A stretch of DNA of 64,000 nt. Source: Labyrinthula sp. Ha. Taxonomy: Eukaryota; Sar; Bigyra; Labyrinthulida; Labyrinthulaceae. Under the pieces are notes generated by a model, which ran no database searches, was not told the DNA's origin, and was given only the letters and a program-made list of their open reading frames with translations. The first letter of the stretch is position 1. Every line of letters starts with the position of its first letter. The stretch is taken from positions 1 through 64,000 of the forward strand of contig JAALGZ010000081.1 of the NCBI GenBank assembly GCA_015227615.1, given 5' to 3'. The translations under genes were made by a program, and so were the position numbers. Shown one piece after another: positions 32,220 to 43,985 of the stretch.

Positions 32220-34389
32220 ATGGGAATATTTCCAGGTGCCCCCCAATCGATTGAAAAGAACTTTAAAAGAATGAAACAAGAGGCAAGAAGCGATATTCAA
32301 GAAGAGGTCCAGAGATTGGAAACCCAGACGACTGACGGCTTGGTAGATATGCAAAATCAACTCATACAAAGAATATGTGTTCATATCCAGGAAGTTGTGA
32401 CCCCAGCAGTGGTTCAAGGAGGAACCCAGGGCTGATTTTGATCGGTAGAAGGATAATTCATAGTAGAGGATGTTTCTCCATCGAGTTCTAGGGAACTTGG
32501 ACGTTTTCTTGAGCTAGAGCCGAAGCTAAAATGATATCAAGTACTGGAAAAGTTAGATCCAGCAACTGTTTCTAAATTCGAGTATATTTCCAATTCAATG
32601 AAGAACTAGGAAAGCAAATGATAAATAAACCGGGGGCATATCTACAGCGATGCAAAAGCATTGATATCAGATCAGATTTGAAACTTCAAAGAGGTATTGA
32701 TACCTATGATAGGAGACCCATTCTCGTAAAGATAAAGGAAACTCAGGAGGTAGATCAGTCCAATCGAGAGGCCAGATTACTTGACACAACCAATATGAAA
32801 CTCAAATGCAAAAATGGGGAAATTATCCTTACAGTTATGAGGAGTTATGTTAAGAGTATATTTGGGCTTCTTCAAGGGTTGACTATCTCAAAGGAAACAG
32901 AAAAAATTCATGTTAAGTATTGATTATAAATCTAATATGACATTTACTATTAGCAAGCCCAGAGCTCACACAATACGAAAAACAGTAGACTACATGGAAT
33001 AGGACTAGGGCTACTTTCTTCCCAGATGCAAAATATGTCAATATGCATGTCACGTTTTCTGCTATAACCCTGCAGTGAGTTGGTTGTAAAGTGGGTTTCA
33101 TGGGCTATTTATTATAAGTATTGAGATGTCTCGAATAATTACTATAGTTTCGTCTGTATTGTTTTATCCTGATAACGTTGAGGGTGAGTGATGTGTAGCA
33201 TCACACTGTTATTACCGGGGATGTGTAGACTATTATCAAGAATGGGGTAAAAGAGAGAGGCGATTTATATAAGTGAGTTTATGTAATAAGCAAGTATTAA
33301 AGCATTATTTGACGAGAATTGAAGTATTAGTAACAATGTGCTTAATATAAGGCCCAGCTTAATCAAAGTATTACAGGTCATCTTTATTGTTGACATAGAT
33401 AGAGTCAGATCATTGGTTGTTGGCTATTTTTAAGAAATTACCTAGGTTTAACTATTCCTATTTTCCCATTAATACTATCTTGTGAGGAAATTTAGTTATA
33501 CTGATTTAGCCCCCCCCCCCCCCTCCGAGGGCTATTCTAGCGAAGCGTAACTAATTTAAGTTGGGAGTACAGAGAGAAGGTTGGTATCTATGGGTTTCCC
33601 AAAAGTATCTAATAAGGTAGTTGGATGCAGTGAATGGGTAGCAGCAGTGGAAAGGGTTGGAAGTGGGATGAGTAAGAAGTTTCGATGTGGTGAAGATCAT
33701 CATTTTGTTCAAATTGTCCGAAAAGAAATTTGTCTCCTATAAAAAACGACGGTTCTTACCACAGTAAAGGGCATAGAAAGCTTAAAGTCAAACTTTGAAG
33801 GGGATTTTGACATAGTCATGACTAAAGGGGATCTATCTAAAAGAATTTCAAAGAGAGAACCAATGATAGAGCACGCTAAAAGGGTACAATTGGAGTTACT
33901 CTGTCTTCGACAGCAGGAGCAGAGTAACAGCATAGATAAACCCCATAAGATCTAGTAGCACGGTTATGCTAATTATGTCGGAAAATCGAAGAAAGTGATT
34001 GTTTTGTTGTTCCAAGAAGATGACAATGGATCATTAAGCGAAAAAAAAAGATTATTATAAGACCATGTTCTACGGCACTAAGTTAGAAGTGGAAATTAAA
34101 GAGAATCTTGAGCAAGCAGAAAGTAATGACGAAGAAAGAATAAGTGGAAATTGGAAAACAGATATGTCTTCGGTTTAAGGCTAAAATTACAGAGAAATTT
34201 ATGAATATTGAAACCCTTTGCAAACATATAGAGATGAATTCAGAGATAAGATGTACAAGGTGAAAAGGAGCACACTTAATGATATGAAGATGATGTCTGG
34301 AGTGTCTCCTTTTTAGGCCACGTTGCATTTAATGTCAACAAGAAAAACGAAGTATTGAGAGAAAAACTTCACCTTTTTAGAAAAAAAAT

Positions 34390-34990
34390 AAAATTATCGA
34401 AAGGGATCCCTGCTCTATATGGAGCAATGCTGCCTTCATGGTTCCAAAAGCATTTGTGGGTTTTGGGATAACGGTTGACTTGAGGAAACTCGATGAGTGT
34501 GTGGAGATTGAAACGGTAATATTACCAGCAGTGGAGCAATGGATCAGCTGGTTGTCTTCAGATGCGAAGTTGTTTGCTCACTTTGGCTATCTGGGTGGGT
34601 TTGATATATTAAGCGTTGACCCTGAATCTACGAGGTATTTTGCTATTAGCACAATATTTTGACCATTTAAATTGTTGGGAGCTCTAATGGGCTACGTCAA
34701 TACTTCTACCCATTACCAACAAAGGATGGCAATACAGATTCTAGGAGGAGTAGAAGACGATGACTTGTTTGGCAATCCAAGCGAGGGAATACTTCAATGA
34801 GTCAATGATACACTTATCTAAACTTCAACTTGACCCCGGATCCTAGATGTGGTTGATAAATACCAATCGAATGTTCAAAAATATGATGTCCGATTGAACG
34901 TTGGCAAATGTAATTTATTTGCGAAAGAAGCTAAGTAGCGTGGAATAACTTTTTCGAAAAGCAAATGGAGGTTCTAGGATAAATATTCCG
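34390..34990 (+). pseudogene. Reverse transcriptase remnant (element C)
   Basis: One long open piece (34438-34662) reads NAAFMVPKAFVGFGITVDLRK into KLFAHFGYLGGFDILSVDPES and RYFAIST, matching gypsy RT fingers and palm. After stops it continues with LLGALMGYVNTSTHYQQRMA, a catalytic-box remnant (QWVNDTLI, in place of Y/F-x-DD) and LNVGKCNLFAKEAK. It is clearly inactive. Confidence 0.65.
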
Positions 34991-35309
34991 ACAGGATATT
35001 GAGAGTTAACTCGTCTCCAAAAATGGGGGGGGGGTTAGAAGATGCCTTACTCTCTCTCTCTCTCTCTATGATTTTGTTAAATAGAACTATTACACAATTG
35101 GCGTAGTTGAAGGAAATATTAGCAAAGATTGTCATCAGAATAAAGAACGATAAAATGGCTAAAAAGAGAAAAAAGTCAATAGGAAGCAAAAGAAAAGAGT
35201 GGTATTGGATCAGTAATGGACATAAGAATATGAAGTAACTTTCCAGAAATTGAAAGAGAGAATTGCGGCTGTGGCAAAGAGTAATCTCAGTAACTACTCC
35301 AGTTTAAGA

Positions 35310-35760
35310 AATATCATCCTGATCACAGATACCAGTATATATTATTGGAGTACAATTCCAGGTCTAGAAGAAGTTGGTCAAGGCAGAAATGATTTGACGA
35401 AGTTGTAGTTTCACCCTTTTTATTTCCTTAGTGGAACATATTACGGGAGTTCTCATAATTGGCGAAAACTGAACAAATAACTGTTTACAATAGTAAGAAC
35501 AATTCAGAATGTGTGTTTTCTTTTTTAGTCACACCTGTCTCCAATAAACTTGTTTACGGATTACATGAATATAGTTCATCTGATAAAACCAAATCGCAAT
35601 TTGAATTTGTCAACAATTTGGAGGCTCTATAGCCGGTTCTTTTTTATATATGTTGTTCCTATTTGCGCAATACACGTTTCAACGGAACAAAATAAGTTGG
35701 TGGACGTGTTTACCAGATTGGGCTATTGAGGAGAACAAGCAGTTCAATATGATATGGATC
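35310..35760 (+). pseudogene. RNase H remnant (element C)
   Basis: In broken frames: ILITDTSIYYWSTIPG, FLSGTYYGSSHNWRKLN, LFTDYMNIVHLI and HVSTEQNKLVDVFTRLGY. These correspond in order to the RNase H Asp block, the tether, the second Asp region and the HIxGxxNxxADxLSR end of gypsy elements. Confidence 0.6.
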
Positions 35761-35865
35761 AAGAAAGAACAGAATTTTCGGGCGCAATAGCGATGGAGCC
35801 TCTCAAGAATATGGTACAGAGAGCAACAGTTAAAGAATTTAAGGTATTGGAACAATGTTATGCGA

Positions 35866-37026
35866 ATTTGTACATTATCCCCTCTTGCTGCTAATCTAAC
35901 CTTACGTTTCACAGCACCAGAAATGTTGTCTATCTTTTCAGTAAGAACCTCTCTGAAGGGAATACATTTCATTTCCCTTCTTCTAGGTACAATTTTTAGC
36001 TCTCCTTGCTCTTCTAGTTTAGTTGTTTCATCTAAGTACGATTTTTCCCATTCAGTGTTAGATGCCAAGGCGTCTTTGTAGGACTTGTAGCCTTTTTTCA
36101 TGTTACCTTGGAGCTTAGCTTGAGCAATTACTACAGGAATTGTCAACAATGCCTGAGAAGTTTCTGACTGAATTCCTGGTCTAAGTGAACTCAAACTGTC
36201 TTTGAATCGTTCTGGAACTCTAACACTTGAGCGAAGTCTACTCGAGATTGGTTCTTCATTAATTTCAACTACTTCATCATCCTCTGAAAGAGGCTCTGAC
36301 ACAACATCCTCATATTCACTTTCAGGTGATGTATCATCAAGAAACGTTGTATCTTGTTCAGAAACAGTAACAGCGGAGGCCTGTGGCTTTTGTGAATACG
36401 GATCTGCGCTAACTTCACTTAATTCATCATCAAAGGTTTCTTTTCCATCAAAAGTAGTTTTTGGGTCAAAAAGATCATTGACATCTTCTTCATTCTCCCC
36501 CGTTGCACCAAGCAACGTACTTTTGGAATTCAAAAATTTTTCTTCATCGCAGAAAAAACTTCTTGTAGCAAAAATTCTACCGCTGTTAACATCTCTAACG
36601 ACATAGCCATCAAAATTCTCACCATAACCAAGGAACATTACCCTTGTTGCAGTGTCATCTAACTTGCGTCTGTTTTCTCGATGGATATGAGCAAATCCAA
36701 CGACTCCAAAAATTCTAAGTTTTTCAACGGGTGGTTGAACACCGAACAAAAGTTCCCACGGAGAAATGTCTTCCTTCGACAACTTCGTAAAGTTGTACGC
36801 ATGAGTCGCACATTTCATTGCGAATGACCAAAAACCTCTACTAACACCAGCTTGTTTAATGAGACTTCTCATGTTTTCCAGCAAAATTCGATTAGAGTTC
36901 TCTGCACGACTATTTTGCTCATGTTCATAGGGAATCGTAACATGGTGTTTGATGCCTTTCTTCTTTAAGAATCCATCAAGATTTTTATTGCAAAACTCTG
37001 TTCCATTATCTGTCCTCAGATTTTGA
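35866..37026 (-). pseudogene. Copia integrase C-terminal half and RT start
   Basis: It opens near 37026 with QNLRTDNGTEFCN (second catalytic Asp), then EHEQNSRAEN (Glu), NMRSLIKQAGVSRGFWSFA, a LRIFGVVGFAHI block and FLGYGENFDGYVV, typical of copia integrases. A long acidic linker follows, then the RT start (YKSYKDALASNTEWEKSYL and a VKRKVRLAARGDN box). The formal frame continues to 35679 only through non-homologous DNA. One frameshift near 37020 separates it from the upstream half. It is truncated and inactive. Confidence 0.8.
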
Positions 37027-38587
37027 ACCTGACCTGGGAAACTTTTTCGAGATAACTAACATGTGAAACCATCAAGTCTGGTACTTCACTTTTCTTTGCA
37101 AACGGAAAACTCCATTGAAATTGTGATCTAGCATCAGTAACTACTAATGCCCCAGTCTTACGGTCAATTGATGTATCATAAGGACCCACTGTGTCTGCAA
37201 CTAAAAGTTCCAGCAATTTCCTCTCTGTAGGAATCTTGCTACTTTTGGGAATTCTAACACGATGTAACTTCCCCTTCATGCATCCAACACAGGTTGTTCT
37301 CGAGCTAAGTGGCTCGTCCTTCTTGATGAACTTCGAAACAGTTCGCACAAGACGATCTTTGCTACAATGATTCAAACGGTTATGCCAGACTTCAAGAGAA
37401 ACCATAGCTTTTTCTTTCGGCAAAAAATGCACTCTAAACAATCCATCTGTGCATCTTCTTGCTACATAAACAACTTCACCTTTCGAAATGATCTTTGCAA
37501 CATCCTGCGAAAACACAACGTCCACACCTTTTTTTGTCAGAGCAGCAACAGAAAGTAACATAGGTGCTCCAGACCAATGAAGTACTCCTGAAAGAGATAT
37601 TGGTTTTCCATTTTCTAACGTAAGTTTAACGTCACCAGCCTTATCGGTACATATCTCACCGCTTGCTGTAGATATCTGCTTCTCGGGAATCTTGGTCTTA
37701 TTAGAGAAGAGGTCACGCTCACCACATACGTGTTGTGTAGCACCAGAGTCCAGAATGAAGCTAATGCGATTCCTGTTCAGCGTTGCTGCACACATCCAAG
37801 CTTCTTCTCTCTGTTTCTTTTTCTCTTTCTCATGAGGTCTTTTTCCCTTCTTTGCGCTTCTTTCCGGACATTCAGAACGAAAATGTCCTTTGTTCCCACA
37901 ACCAAAACACTTGACCGAAGACTTCTTCTTTTTCTTCTTCTTGGTAGTATTTTCGCGGGTGTTCATTGCGGTTTCCTTCTCAACAGAGTAATTTTTTCCA
38001 CCAGGGTGATAAAGACCACAATCCATAAGGTAATCCAAAACTGCATCAAAAGTAGTTTCCCAAATTAACCTTGCTTCTGGTGAAGACTCCGCAGTCCTCT
38101 TAAGAGGATGTGTGATCGCCGATAAACTCCTAGGTAATCTTTCTAAGAAATTAAGAGAAAGATCCTGCCAGCTTATCACACCGTTCATAGAATCCAACTG
38201 CGCAACCAGCGCTTGATAGCGCGTCATAAAGCGGAAATAATCCTTCTCAAAAGTCACATGGGCGATTTCTTGTCTCAGCTTACGCTTTTGATTCGCAACT
38301 GATCCGACAAACATTCTCTTAATGCCACGAAAAACTTCATACGCGCTACTAAAATGTCTTACCGCTGCCACGAGGTCCACCTCTAGACTAGAAAGTACGT
38401 CTCTTCTGCATCTAGCTTTAACTAAATCCGCAGCGTTCTCCGCACCTCCATCAGGAACCTCAATTTGACTTCCTTCACTAACGTGACTCCAGTATCCCAA
38501 AGATTCAAAGTGTGCTCCAAGCTGTGCTATCCAGTCGTATATATCACCATTTAGCCCAAGCTTCCGAAGTTTAGGTACACGATCCAT
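37016..38587 (-). CDS. Copia Gag - protease - integrase N-terminal half
   Basis: I take the ATG at 38587 (MDRVPKLRKLGLNGD); the frame is open further up, to about 38740, but only from a non-ATG codon. Gag covers about residues 1-210 (UBN2-like, with a YEVFRGIKRMF and YFRFMTRYQALVAQLDSM pattern). A CCHC knuckle CFGCGNKGHFRSEC follows a Lys run. The protease active site is FILDSGATQHVCG. The GAG-pre-integrase zinc block is WHNRLNHCS ... CVGCMKGK. The integrase starts with ELLVADTVGPYDTS (first Asp) and ends at a stop caused by a one-base shift at about 37020. These products package, process and integrate the element. Confidence 0.85.
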   Translation of the reverse strand: MDRVPKLRKLGLNGDIYDWIAQLGAHFESLGYWSHVSEGSQIEVPDGGAENAADLVKARCRRDVLSSLEVDLVAAVRHFSSAYEVFRGIKRMFVGSVANQKRKLRQEIAHVTFEKDYFRFMTRYQALVAQLDSMNGVISWQDLSLNFLERLPRSLSAITHPLKRTAESSPEARLIWETTFDAVLDYLMDCGLYHPGGKNYSVEKETAMNTRENTTKKKKKKKSSVKCFGCGNKGHFRSECPERSAKKGKRPHEKEKKKQREEAWMCAATLNRNRISFILDSGATQHVCGERDLFSNKTKIPEKQISTASGEICTDKAGDVKLTLENGKPISLSGVLHWSGAPMLLSVAALTKKGVDVVFSQDVAKIISKGEVVYVARRCTDGLFRVHFLPKEKAMVSLEVWHNRLNHCSKDRLVRTVSKFIKKDEPLSSRTTCVGCMKGKLHRVRIPKSSKIPTERKLLELLVADTVGPYDTSIDRKTGALVVTDARSQFQWSFPFAKKSEVPDLMVSHVSYLEKVSQVRFKI

Positions 38588-38747
38588 CAAGCTCAAATTC
38601 AAAACTCGATCCGGCCGTCTGAACCTTTCAAAGGGGTACAAAGAAGATCCCAGGAGACTTGCACTCCTAAAGTATGTTTTTTACTAGGGATGTGAGTTCC
38701 TTGATCCTACTGGGCAGAACTTACTCACGAGTATGTCTTATTGCTTT

Positions 38748-38760
38748 TAGGCTCTTAACC
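38748..38760 (-). promoter_or_regulatory. Probable copia primer-binding site
   Basis: On the element strand GGTTAAGAGCC directly follows ...AAAAACA, as in copia elements whose primer site begins GGTTATG.. and pairs with an internal fragment of initiator tRNA-Met. This would place the 5' LTR end at 38761. Confidence 0.4.
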
Positions 38761-39067
38761 TGTTTTTCCGGAAAGCTCCTTTTTTTACAATTAAGAATTA
38801 AAGCACGGAAAACAAGTCGAACTATTAACGGCTGAAGTGATGCCTCTGACAGATGTATTCACAGCTGGGAACCTATCAGACAGAGTAGCCAGTTTCACAA
38901 ACCCTAACTGTAACCACAGGTAACTGCAGAAGTTATTCTACTACCTGTACCAACTCTTAGTTTCTAGAGCAACATAAATTGCACACTAAAGCAAGAAAGA
39001 AGTTCTACCGAAACTTTATGCTGCGATGGTGACCGGGCAGGACGAAACACAAACAAAACAACAACAA
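38761..39067 (-). repeat. Possible 5' LTR of the copia element
   Basis: Inferred from the primer-site position. The region would begin with TGTTG (complement of CAACA near 39063-39067) and end with ACA at 38761. The matching 3' LTR is missing, so the outer boundary is a guess. Confidence 0.3.
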
Positions 39068-39349
39068 CTTCTAGCCGAAGTTCTCCACAAGAATTAACCA
39101 AAGTGCCAAGTTGAACCAGTTGAGACTATGCCCAAAACATGCACAAAACAAAATACCGTGAATCAGAAAATTAGCGCATGTGCTAATTTCCTACAACTTC
39201 TGATTTGCTTTTCTCTTCAGGGTCTAGAACCTCTGGTTGGACGTTCGTCCCTTTGCTTTCGTCTTTTTGCATAGTTTTTGTTCGTAATTTTGTTTTGAAA
39301 TTTGCCCAAAATATTTGTGTACGCCCTCTTTAAATTTTATCCAAGTATA

Positions 39350-39485
39350 GGGATTCACAAATCTGCGCATCGAATATTCAAACGAAGTATGATGAAAAAT
39401 CGCGATTCCGCGCATTGCAAATTTCGTCTGTGGGAAATCGCCACTCTGCGCATACTTTATTCAGACGAAGTATGATAAAAAAAAG
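39350..39485. repeat. Imperfect direct repeat
   Basis: Two diverged units share CTGCGCAT, then ATTCARACGAAGTATGAT and an A-rich tail, spaced about 75 bp. Their origin is unknown; possibly part of a decayed mobile element. Confidence 0.45.
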
Positions 39486-41414
39486 TTTGGGAAATCGATT
39501 TGAACAATAAAATCACGAGGAGTATCTGACTCCGAAGACAAAAAATCCGAATCCACAGCTATATCCAGATAAAACTTGGTAAAACGAAGAAACATAAAAA
39601 ACATGACATTTTATAACTATAAATAACAAGAAGAACAAGTATAAAGTGTACAATGGAAATATTTTTGAAAATCGAATTTTAGGTAAGAGATCTGGTTAAT
39701 CCCCTTACAAATAAAAGTAGTTGTGTGATAATATTTATTGAAGGTTTTTTGTCCTATACTTTCTTGTTTCAGATATACAAAAATTGAACAAATAAAAGAT
39801 AAATAACTTTGGTAGCTGTTTTATTTTTTCTCAGCTCATTTCTGGGATCGCAAAAAAAATAGAACGGGTATATATTCCAAAGTTTCCACAACAATACTGT
39901 ACCAATAACAAGAAGCAAAAGGGGCATTTTATACCTGAAAAAAACCTTAAAATAATTCTTGTATTTTCATATCACATGAAAACTGAGAAGAGGAATAAAA
40001 TAGACACATTCTCAGCAATATATCTAAACATTCCGCTTCATGAGAACAGGTTATTGGTATACTTTTGTTGGTTCTCATATTTTATGTGTGTAATGGTTAC
40101 AGGAAATTTCTATGCACATCTTCACTGAAGTCAACTACACAAGCTCTCAAAATAATAATATCCTCATCAGCACACCACAATATATGCACTCCAGCTTCAA
40201 ATATTTATTCATTTATTCTGCCAAATAGTCAGACGAAAATTGTTTACAACTTATGCTTGAGTTTACAAAACCCGAGCAAATGATTTTCACTGCTCTAAGA
40301 TTAGCTCATCTCTTCCAAAATTTGAAACACACAAATACCATCAGAAATATAAACTAATGTTGACATAAGTTAATTTTGTTTTTTTTTGTATATGGAAGGA
40401 GCTGATGTTCTGACCTCTAATAATTGAAAAACAAAGATAGAAATGAATTGAGTTGGTGAGATATAACCAAACCTTTGTTGAGAACCAAACGGAGCTCTTG
40501 TAGGTAAAAGAGACTTTTATAGGTTTGATATTTGATTGAATGCAGTTATATGTACAGAAAGTGGATTTTAAAAATGATGGAAAAAGTTGATTGTAATGCC
40601 ATATTGGAATGTAACCAAAGTGTAAAAGGTGATGACATATTTTGGTGAAAGTTAGTTACAAGAATCATCTAATACAAGCTATAATTTGCTGAATATAGGT
40701 TTCACAGGTTTATTAAGCGTTAAGTACTAGATAGAAGAACTTTACAAGAGTTTTAGAAATCCATGAAGAAAAAGGAAGTTAATAAGAATAAGAAGTTTAA
40801 ATGAGAACTTGACCTACTCAATAATAGCGCACGTGAATTTTTCATACCCATTGAAATAGGGAAACCCCTTGGGCTTTAAAATAAGTTAAATTTATAACTG
40901 TTCTAATCTTTTTTGTGTGTTCTTGTCTTAATCTCAAACATGTGTCATTGGTTTAAGGTGTTAGTTAGTTTCAATGTCTACGTAGCATGTCTCTGCAAGG
41001 TTGGCAAACTTGTTTACGCAATAAACAGGTTTTTCTTAAATTTCAGCTTATTATTTTTTTCTTTTCCATTCCAGGGGTAATGATCAAGGTAAACTCATTT
41101 AGCAAAACGACTAAGACCAGTGTTAATTTCTCTGTGCATTAACAAAAGTTTATAAGCTCCTTACAAAAAGCAGTGCTATCATATAAGATAAAACAATCAG
41201 AACAAAAGCAAAATAAGATAAAATATTTTATACTGTAAAATGTGTTTATACTTAGGAATTATTATTTTGGAATAATTTGGAATAAAAATCAGATCGATTG
41301 AATATTTTTCAAAATAAAAACATTTTTAAACGGGATTCTCATTAATTCCCGAGAAAAAATATATTTCTCGAATTTCAAATAAAAATAAAACAATTGAAAC
41401 AAAAAACATAGAAA
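39486..41414. other. Intergenic, no supportable gene
   Basis: AT-rich; only a 72-codon ORF (40065-40283) without recognisable features. The promoter of the ROCO-type gene should lie near the right end. Confidence 0.4.
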
Positions 41415-43985
41415 ATGTCATTTAAAGCCCCATCAATTAAACAACAATTTGAGAAAAGAAATCAAAGTAGGAAGCTCATCATTCAATGGTTTGTTTATTT
41501 CCATATCTAATTCATAGGTCTTGTGATGAGAATTATCACCCAATTGAAAGGGAAAGGTTTGAAAAAGAAGCAGAAGAGTTTGTTAAGGTAGTGAATGTAG
41601 ATGAAGAGATTGTGATATTGACGTGTTCATGAATTTTGTTTTAATTCTTTAGTTTTTACTTCTGTCCTTTATATTTTATTGGAAAAAACATTTCTCTTTG
41701 GTTTGAAAAGTTTCCAAAGGTTGAACAACTTCAGTATTTTCTTGTTTTGTTTTTATTTTAGGTTCTTATATTGTAATTTAAACACCTTGAATTTTATTGG
41801 AATGGAAAAAATAAAACAAAATCTAAATATTCAGTCACTATCGTATATTTTCTATTCTTTTTATGTTTTAGTTTTCGTTATTGCAATATTCCAAAAGATA
41901 ATTCTCTTTCTCAGTTTTTAAAAGGACAAAAAATAAAGTCAATAACGTAAACTTTTTATTTATGTTAAATATTAGTTTCTTGGAAAATAATATGATAGAA
42001 GAAGCACTGGCTCAAATATTGAAGGAAGTTTCAAAAATGAATACATTGATAAGTGTTTTGTATTTTCTTTTCTTTTCTTTATTTCTAGTATTCAAGAAGA
42101 TAACTTGAGGATTGATAACCCAGAAATTAGTAATATAACAAAAAGCTGTTTGGAAAACTTGCCTTCTTTATTGAAATTTATGTTTATTTTTGTTTTGTTT
42201 TGACTTTTAGATTGCGAGTTGGTGAAATAAATATTGAAGAAAACAAAGATGAAGTTCAAGATTTACTTGATAATCATTCTTCTCTTTTGTTATTTGAACT
42301 TGGAAAGAATATATTCAATATAAAAAATTTAGAAGAAAGACTTAAACATTATGTTTCCATAAAGCTAAAAGATAACTACAATAGATATACTCTTTTAAAT
42401 GAATGTCAAGTTTTTTTTTATGGGTGATGGAAGAGTTGGAAAAACTTCTACCATAAGAAGTTTATTTGACAGGAGTTTTTTATTTGATCATAATTCAACT
42501 TTAGTTTTGAATGATATTGATATATTTTCAGTACACCCCAATAGTTATAATTGGAATTCAATATCTAAATATGAAGTAAGCGTTCAAAGAGTTAAAAATA
42601 GCCTTCCCCGTGTTGTTTATTATGATTTTGATCCAAATCAAGAAGTTGAAACAAAGTATAAACTTGATTTTGAAAAAGAGCTTCTTTCAAGAACAGTTCC
42701 TAATGAAAAGTATATTGAACATATGAAAACAAATAATTTTGTTTTTGGTACAAATGATATTTATTTTCGTGTTTATGATTTTGGTGGACAAGAAATATTT
42801 CCTTCTGTTCATCATATTTTTATGAACACAAACTCACTTTATTTTCTAGTTTTTAATATGACTAAAATATCTCAAAATGATTTATTTAGATTAAGGTTTT
42901 GGTGTGAAAGTATTTTAAAAAATACAGAAAAAGCACCTGTTATTTTTATTGGTACATATTTAAGAAGATATAACAGAAAAATATTAAGGATACAAATTTA
43001 GAAAAAATACAAAATATACTTCAAAACTTTGTTAACAGTCTTTCTTCTGAATTAAATATATTGAAAAATGAGTTGAATATTTTCTTTCCTATTGAGAATT
43101 CAAAATTAGATTCTCAAGAAAAAAAGATATAAAAGATAAAATAAAAACTATTGTTTCTGGAGCAGCTGGAATAAAAAAAAATTTCTTAACTTTAGAATAG
43201 GAACTGCTTGGCTTCTTTTCCTGGATAATTGTCGAGAACAAACAAATATTATGACTTTGAAAGAATTTGAAGATAAACCTTATTCTTGTGGTTTTGAAGA
43301 TTGGGAAGTTGAGAAAATGCTTGAAATTTATTCAAAAGCTGGTTTAATTTCTTATTTTCCTGATTTAGATTTGGGTGCAGATGAAAACTTTATCTTTTTT
43401 GCACCTTCTTATCTTGCTCAAGCTTTAGGTAAGTTTATCAGAGATCCAAATTTTCATGAACTTGCGTTTCGGATTCCAAGTAACAAATTTTCTTTATATA
43501 GAATTTATGTTGATAAAGGAAAACTAAATAAACAACTTTTTAATATTTTGCTAAAAGAATATTCTGATAAAGAAAAGAAATATATTTTAAGTTTGGCTTT
43601 GAATAGTTTGGTTTTGATACCTGTAGAAAAAGAAAATGATGTTTTTATTCTTCCTGAATTACTTCCTGAACTAAAGAGAGCAAAAATAAAACCTTCTTTT
43701 AAGAGTGATATTAGAATAGTTTTCAAAAGTCTTGTTCGTTTGGCTGTTTTTGTAAAAGTTGTCTTTTTATTTCTAAAGGATGAAGATATTCATGAATCAC
43801 TTTTATTTAAAGGATTTTCAAGAATTATTTTCAAGAACAAAAGAATTGTTGATATTTTTTTAAACACTGAAACTGAACTTAGTTTTACTCTTGTTCAAGG
43901 AAGTAATTTAGAATGGTTAAAAGAAAATGTTGAGCTGATTTCAGAAGAGTTGCAACAAGTTACAGAAAATGATGTTGTTTTGTAA
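41415..43985 (+). CDS. LRR-Roc-COR (ROCO-type) protein, eight or more exons, homopolymer frameshifts
   Basis: ATG at 41415. Seven introns of 28-30 nt (41489-41517, 41623-41652, 41734-41761, 41843-41871, 41947-41975, 42060-42088, 42182-42210) give one continuous frame. The N-terminal half is LRR (FEKFPKVEQLQFLYCNLNTL, SLSFRYCNIPKDNSLSQFL). The large exon encodes a Roc GTPase with P-loop GDGRVGKTS (42425 onward), switch-II YDFGGQEIF, and a G4-region stretch VIFIGTYL where N/TKxD would be expected. A COR-like region follows (TAWLLFLDNCREQTN, EVEKMLEIYSKAGLISYFP, FFAPSYLAQAL), ending at 43985. ROCO proteins are dimerising GTPase scaffolds; no kinase domain is present. Four frame breaks all fall at homopolymers (42411-42419, 42977-42981, 43119-43125, 43173-43181), suggesting assembly errors or a very recent pseudogene. 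Confidence 0.8.
41489..42210 (+). other. Seven ultra-short introns in the LRR exons
   Basis: Each inferred intron is GT..AG, 28-30 nt, with T-rich interior and ends such as CTTTTAG, ATTTTAG or CATAG. All seven interrupt the coding frame in phase 2, so each internal exon (75-105 nt) is symmetric and encodes about one LRR unit. They are inferred from frame and protein continuity, not from RNA. Confidence 0.75.

Larger units (their letters stand above)
32220..35865 (+). mobile_element. Decayed Ty3/gypsy element C
   Basis: Strung-out fragments in changing frames: a gag-like coiled coil (32220-32435, IEKNFKRMKQEARSDIQEEVQRLE), unassigned charged stretches to 34.3 kb, reverse transcriptase (about 34390-34990) and RNase H (about 35310-35730). 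The RT style (SVDPES, GALMGY, QWVNDTL) matches the gypsy group common in oomycetes and other protists and differs from A and B. No LTRs were found. C and G homopolymers (near 33510 and 35025) and a (CT)n run (35050-35068) interrupt it. The right end abuts the truncated copia element. Confidence 0.65.
35866..38760 (-). mobile_element. Truncated Ty1/copia element
   Basis: On the minus strand, in copia order: primer site, Gag with CCHC knuckle, protease, GAG-pre-integrase, integrase, beginning of RT. The RT stops right after the VRLAARGDN box near 35870, where element C abuts on the opposite strand, so most of RT, RNase H and the 3' LTR are missing. Confidence 0.85.

Noticed and set aside
35679-35865. 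C-terminal tail of the copia reading frame
   Set aside because: The residues show no RT homology and are antisense to element C; the frame is open there by chance.
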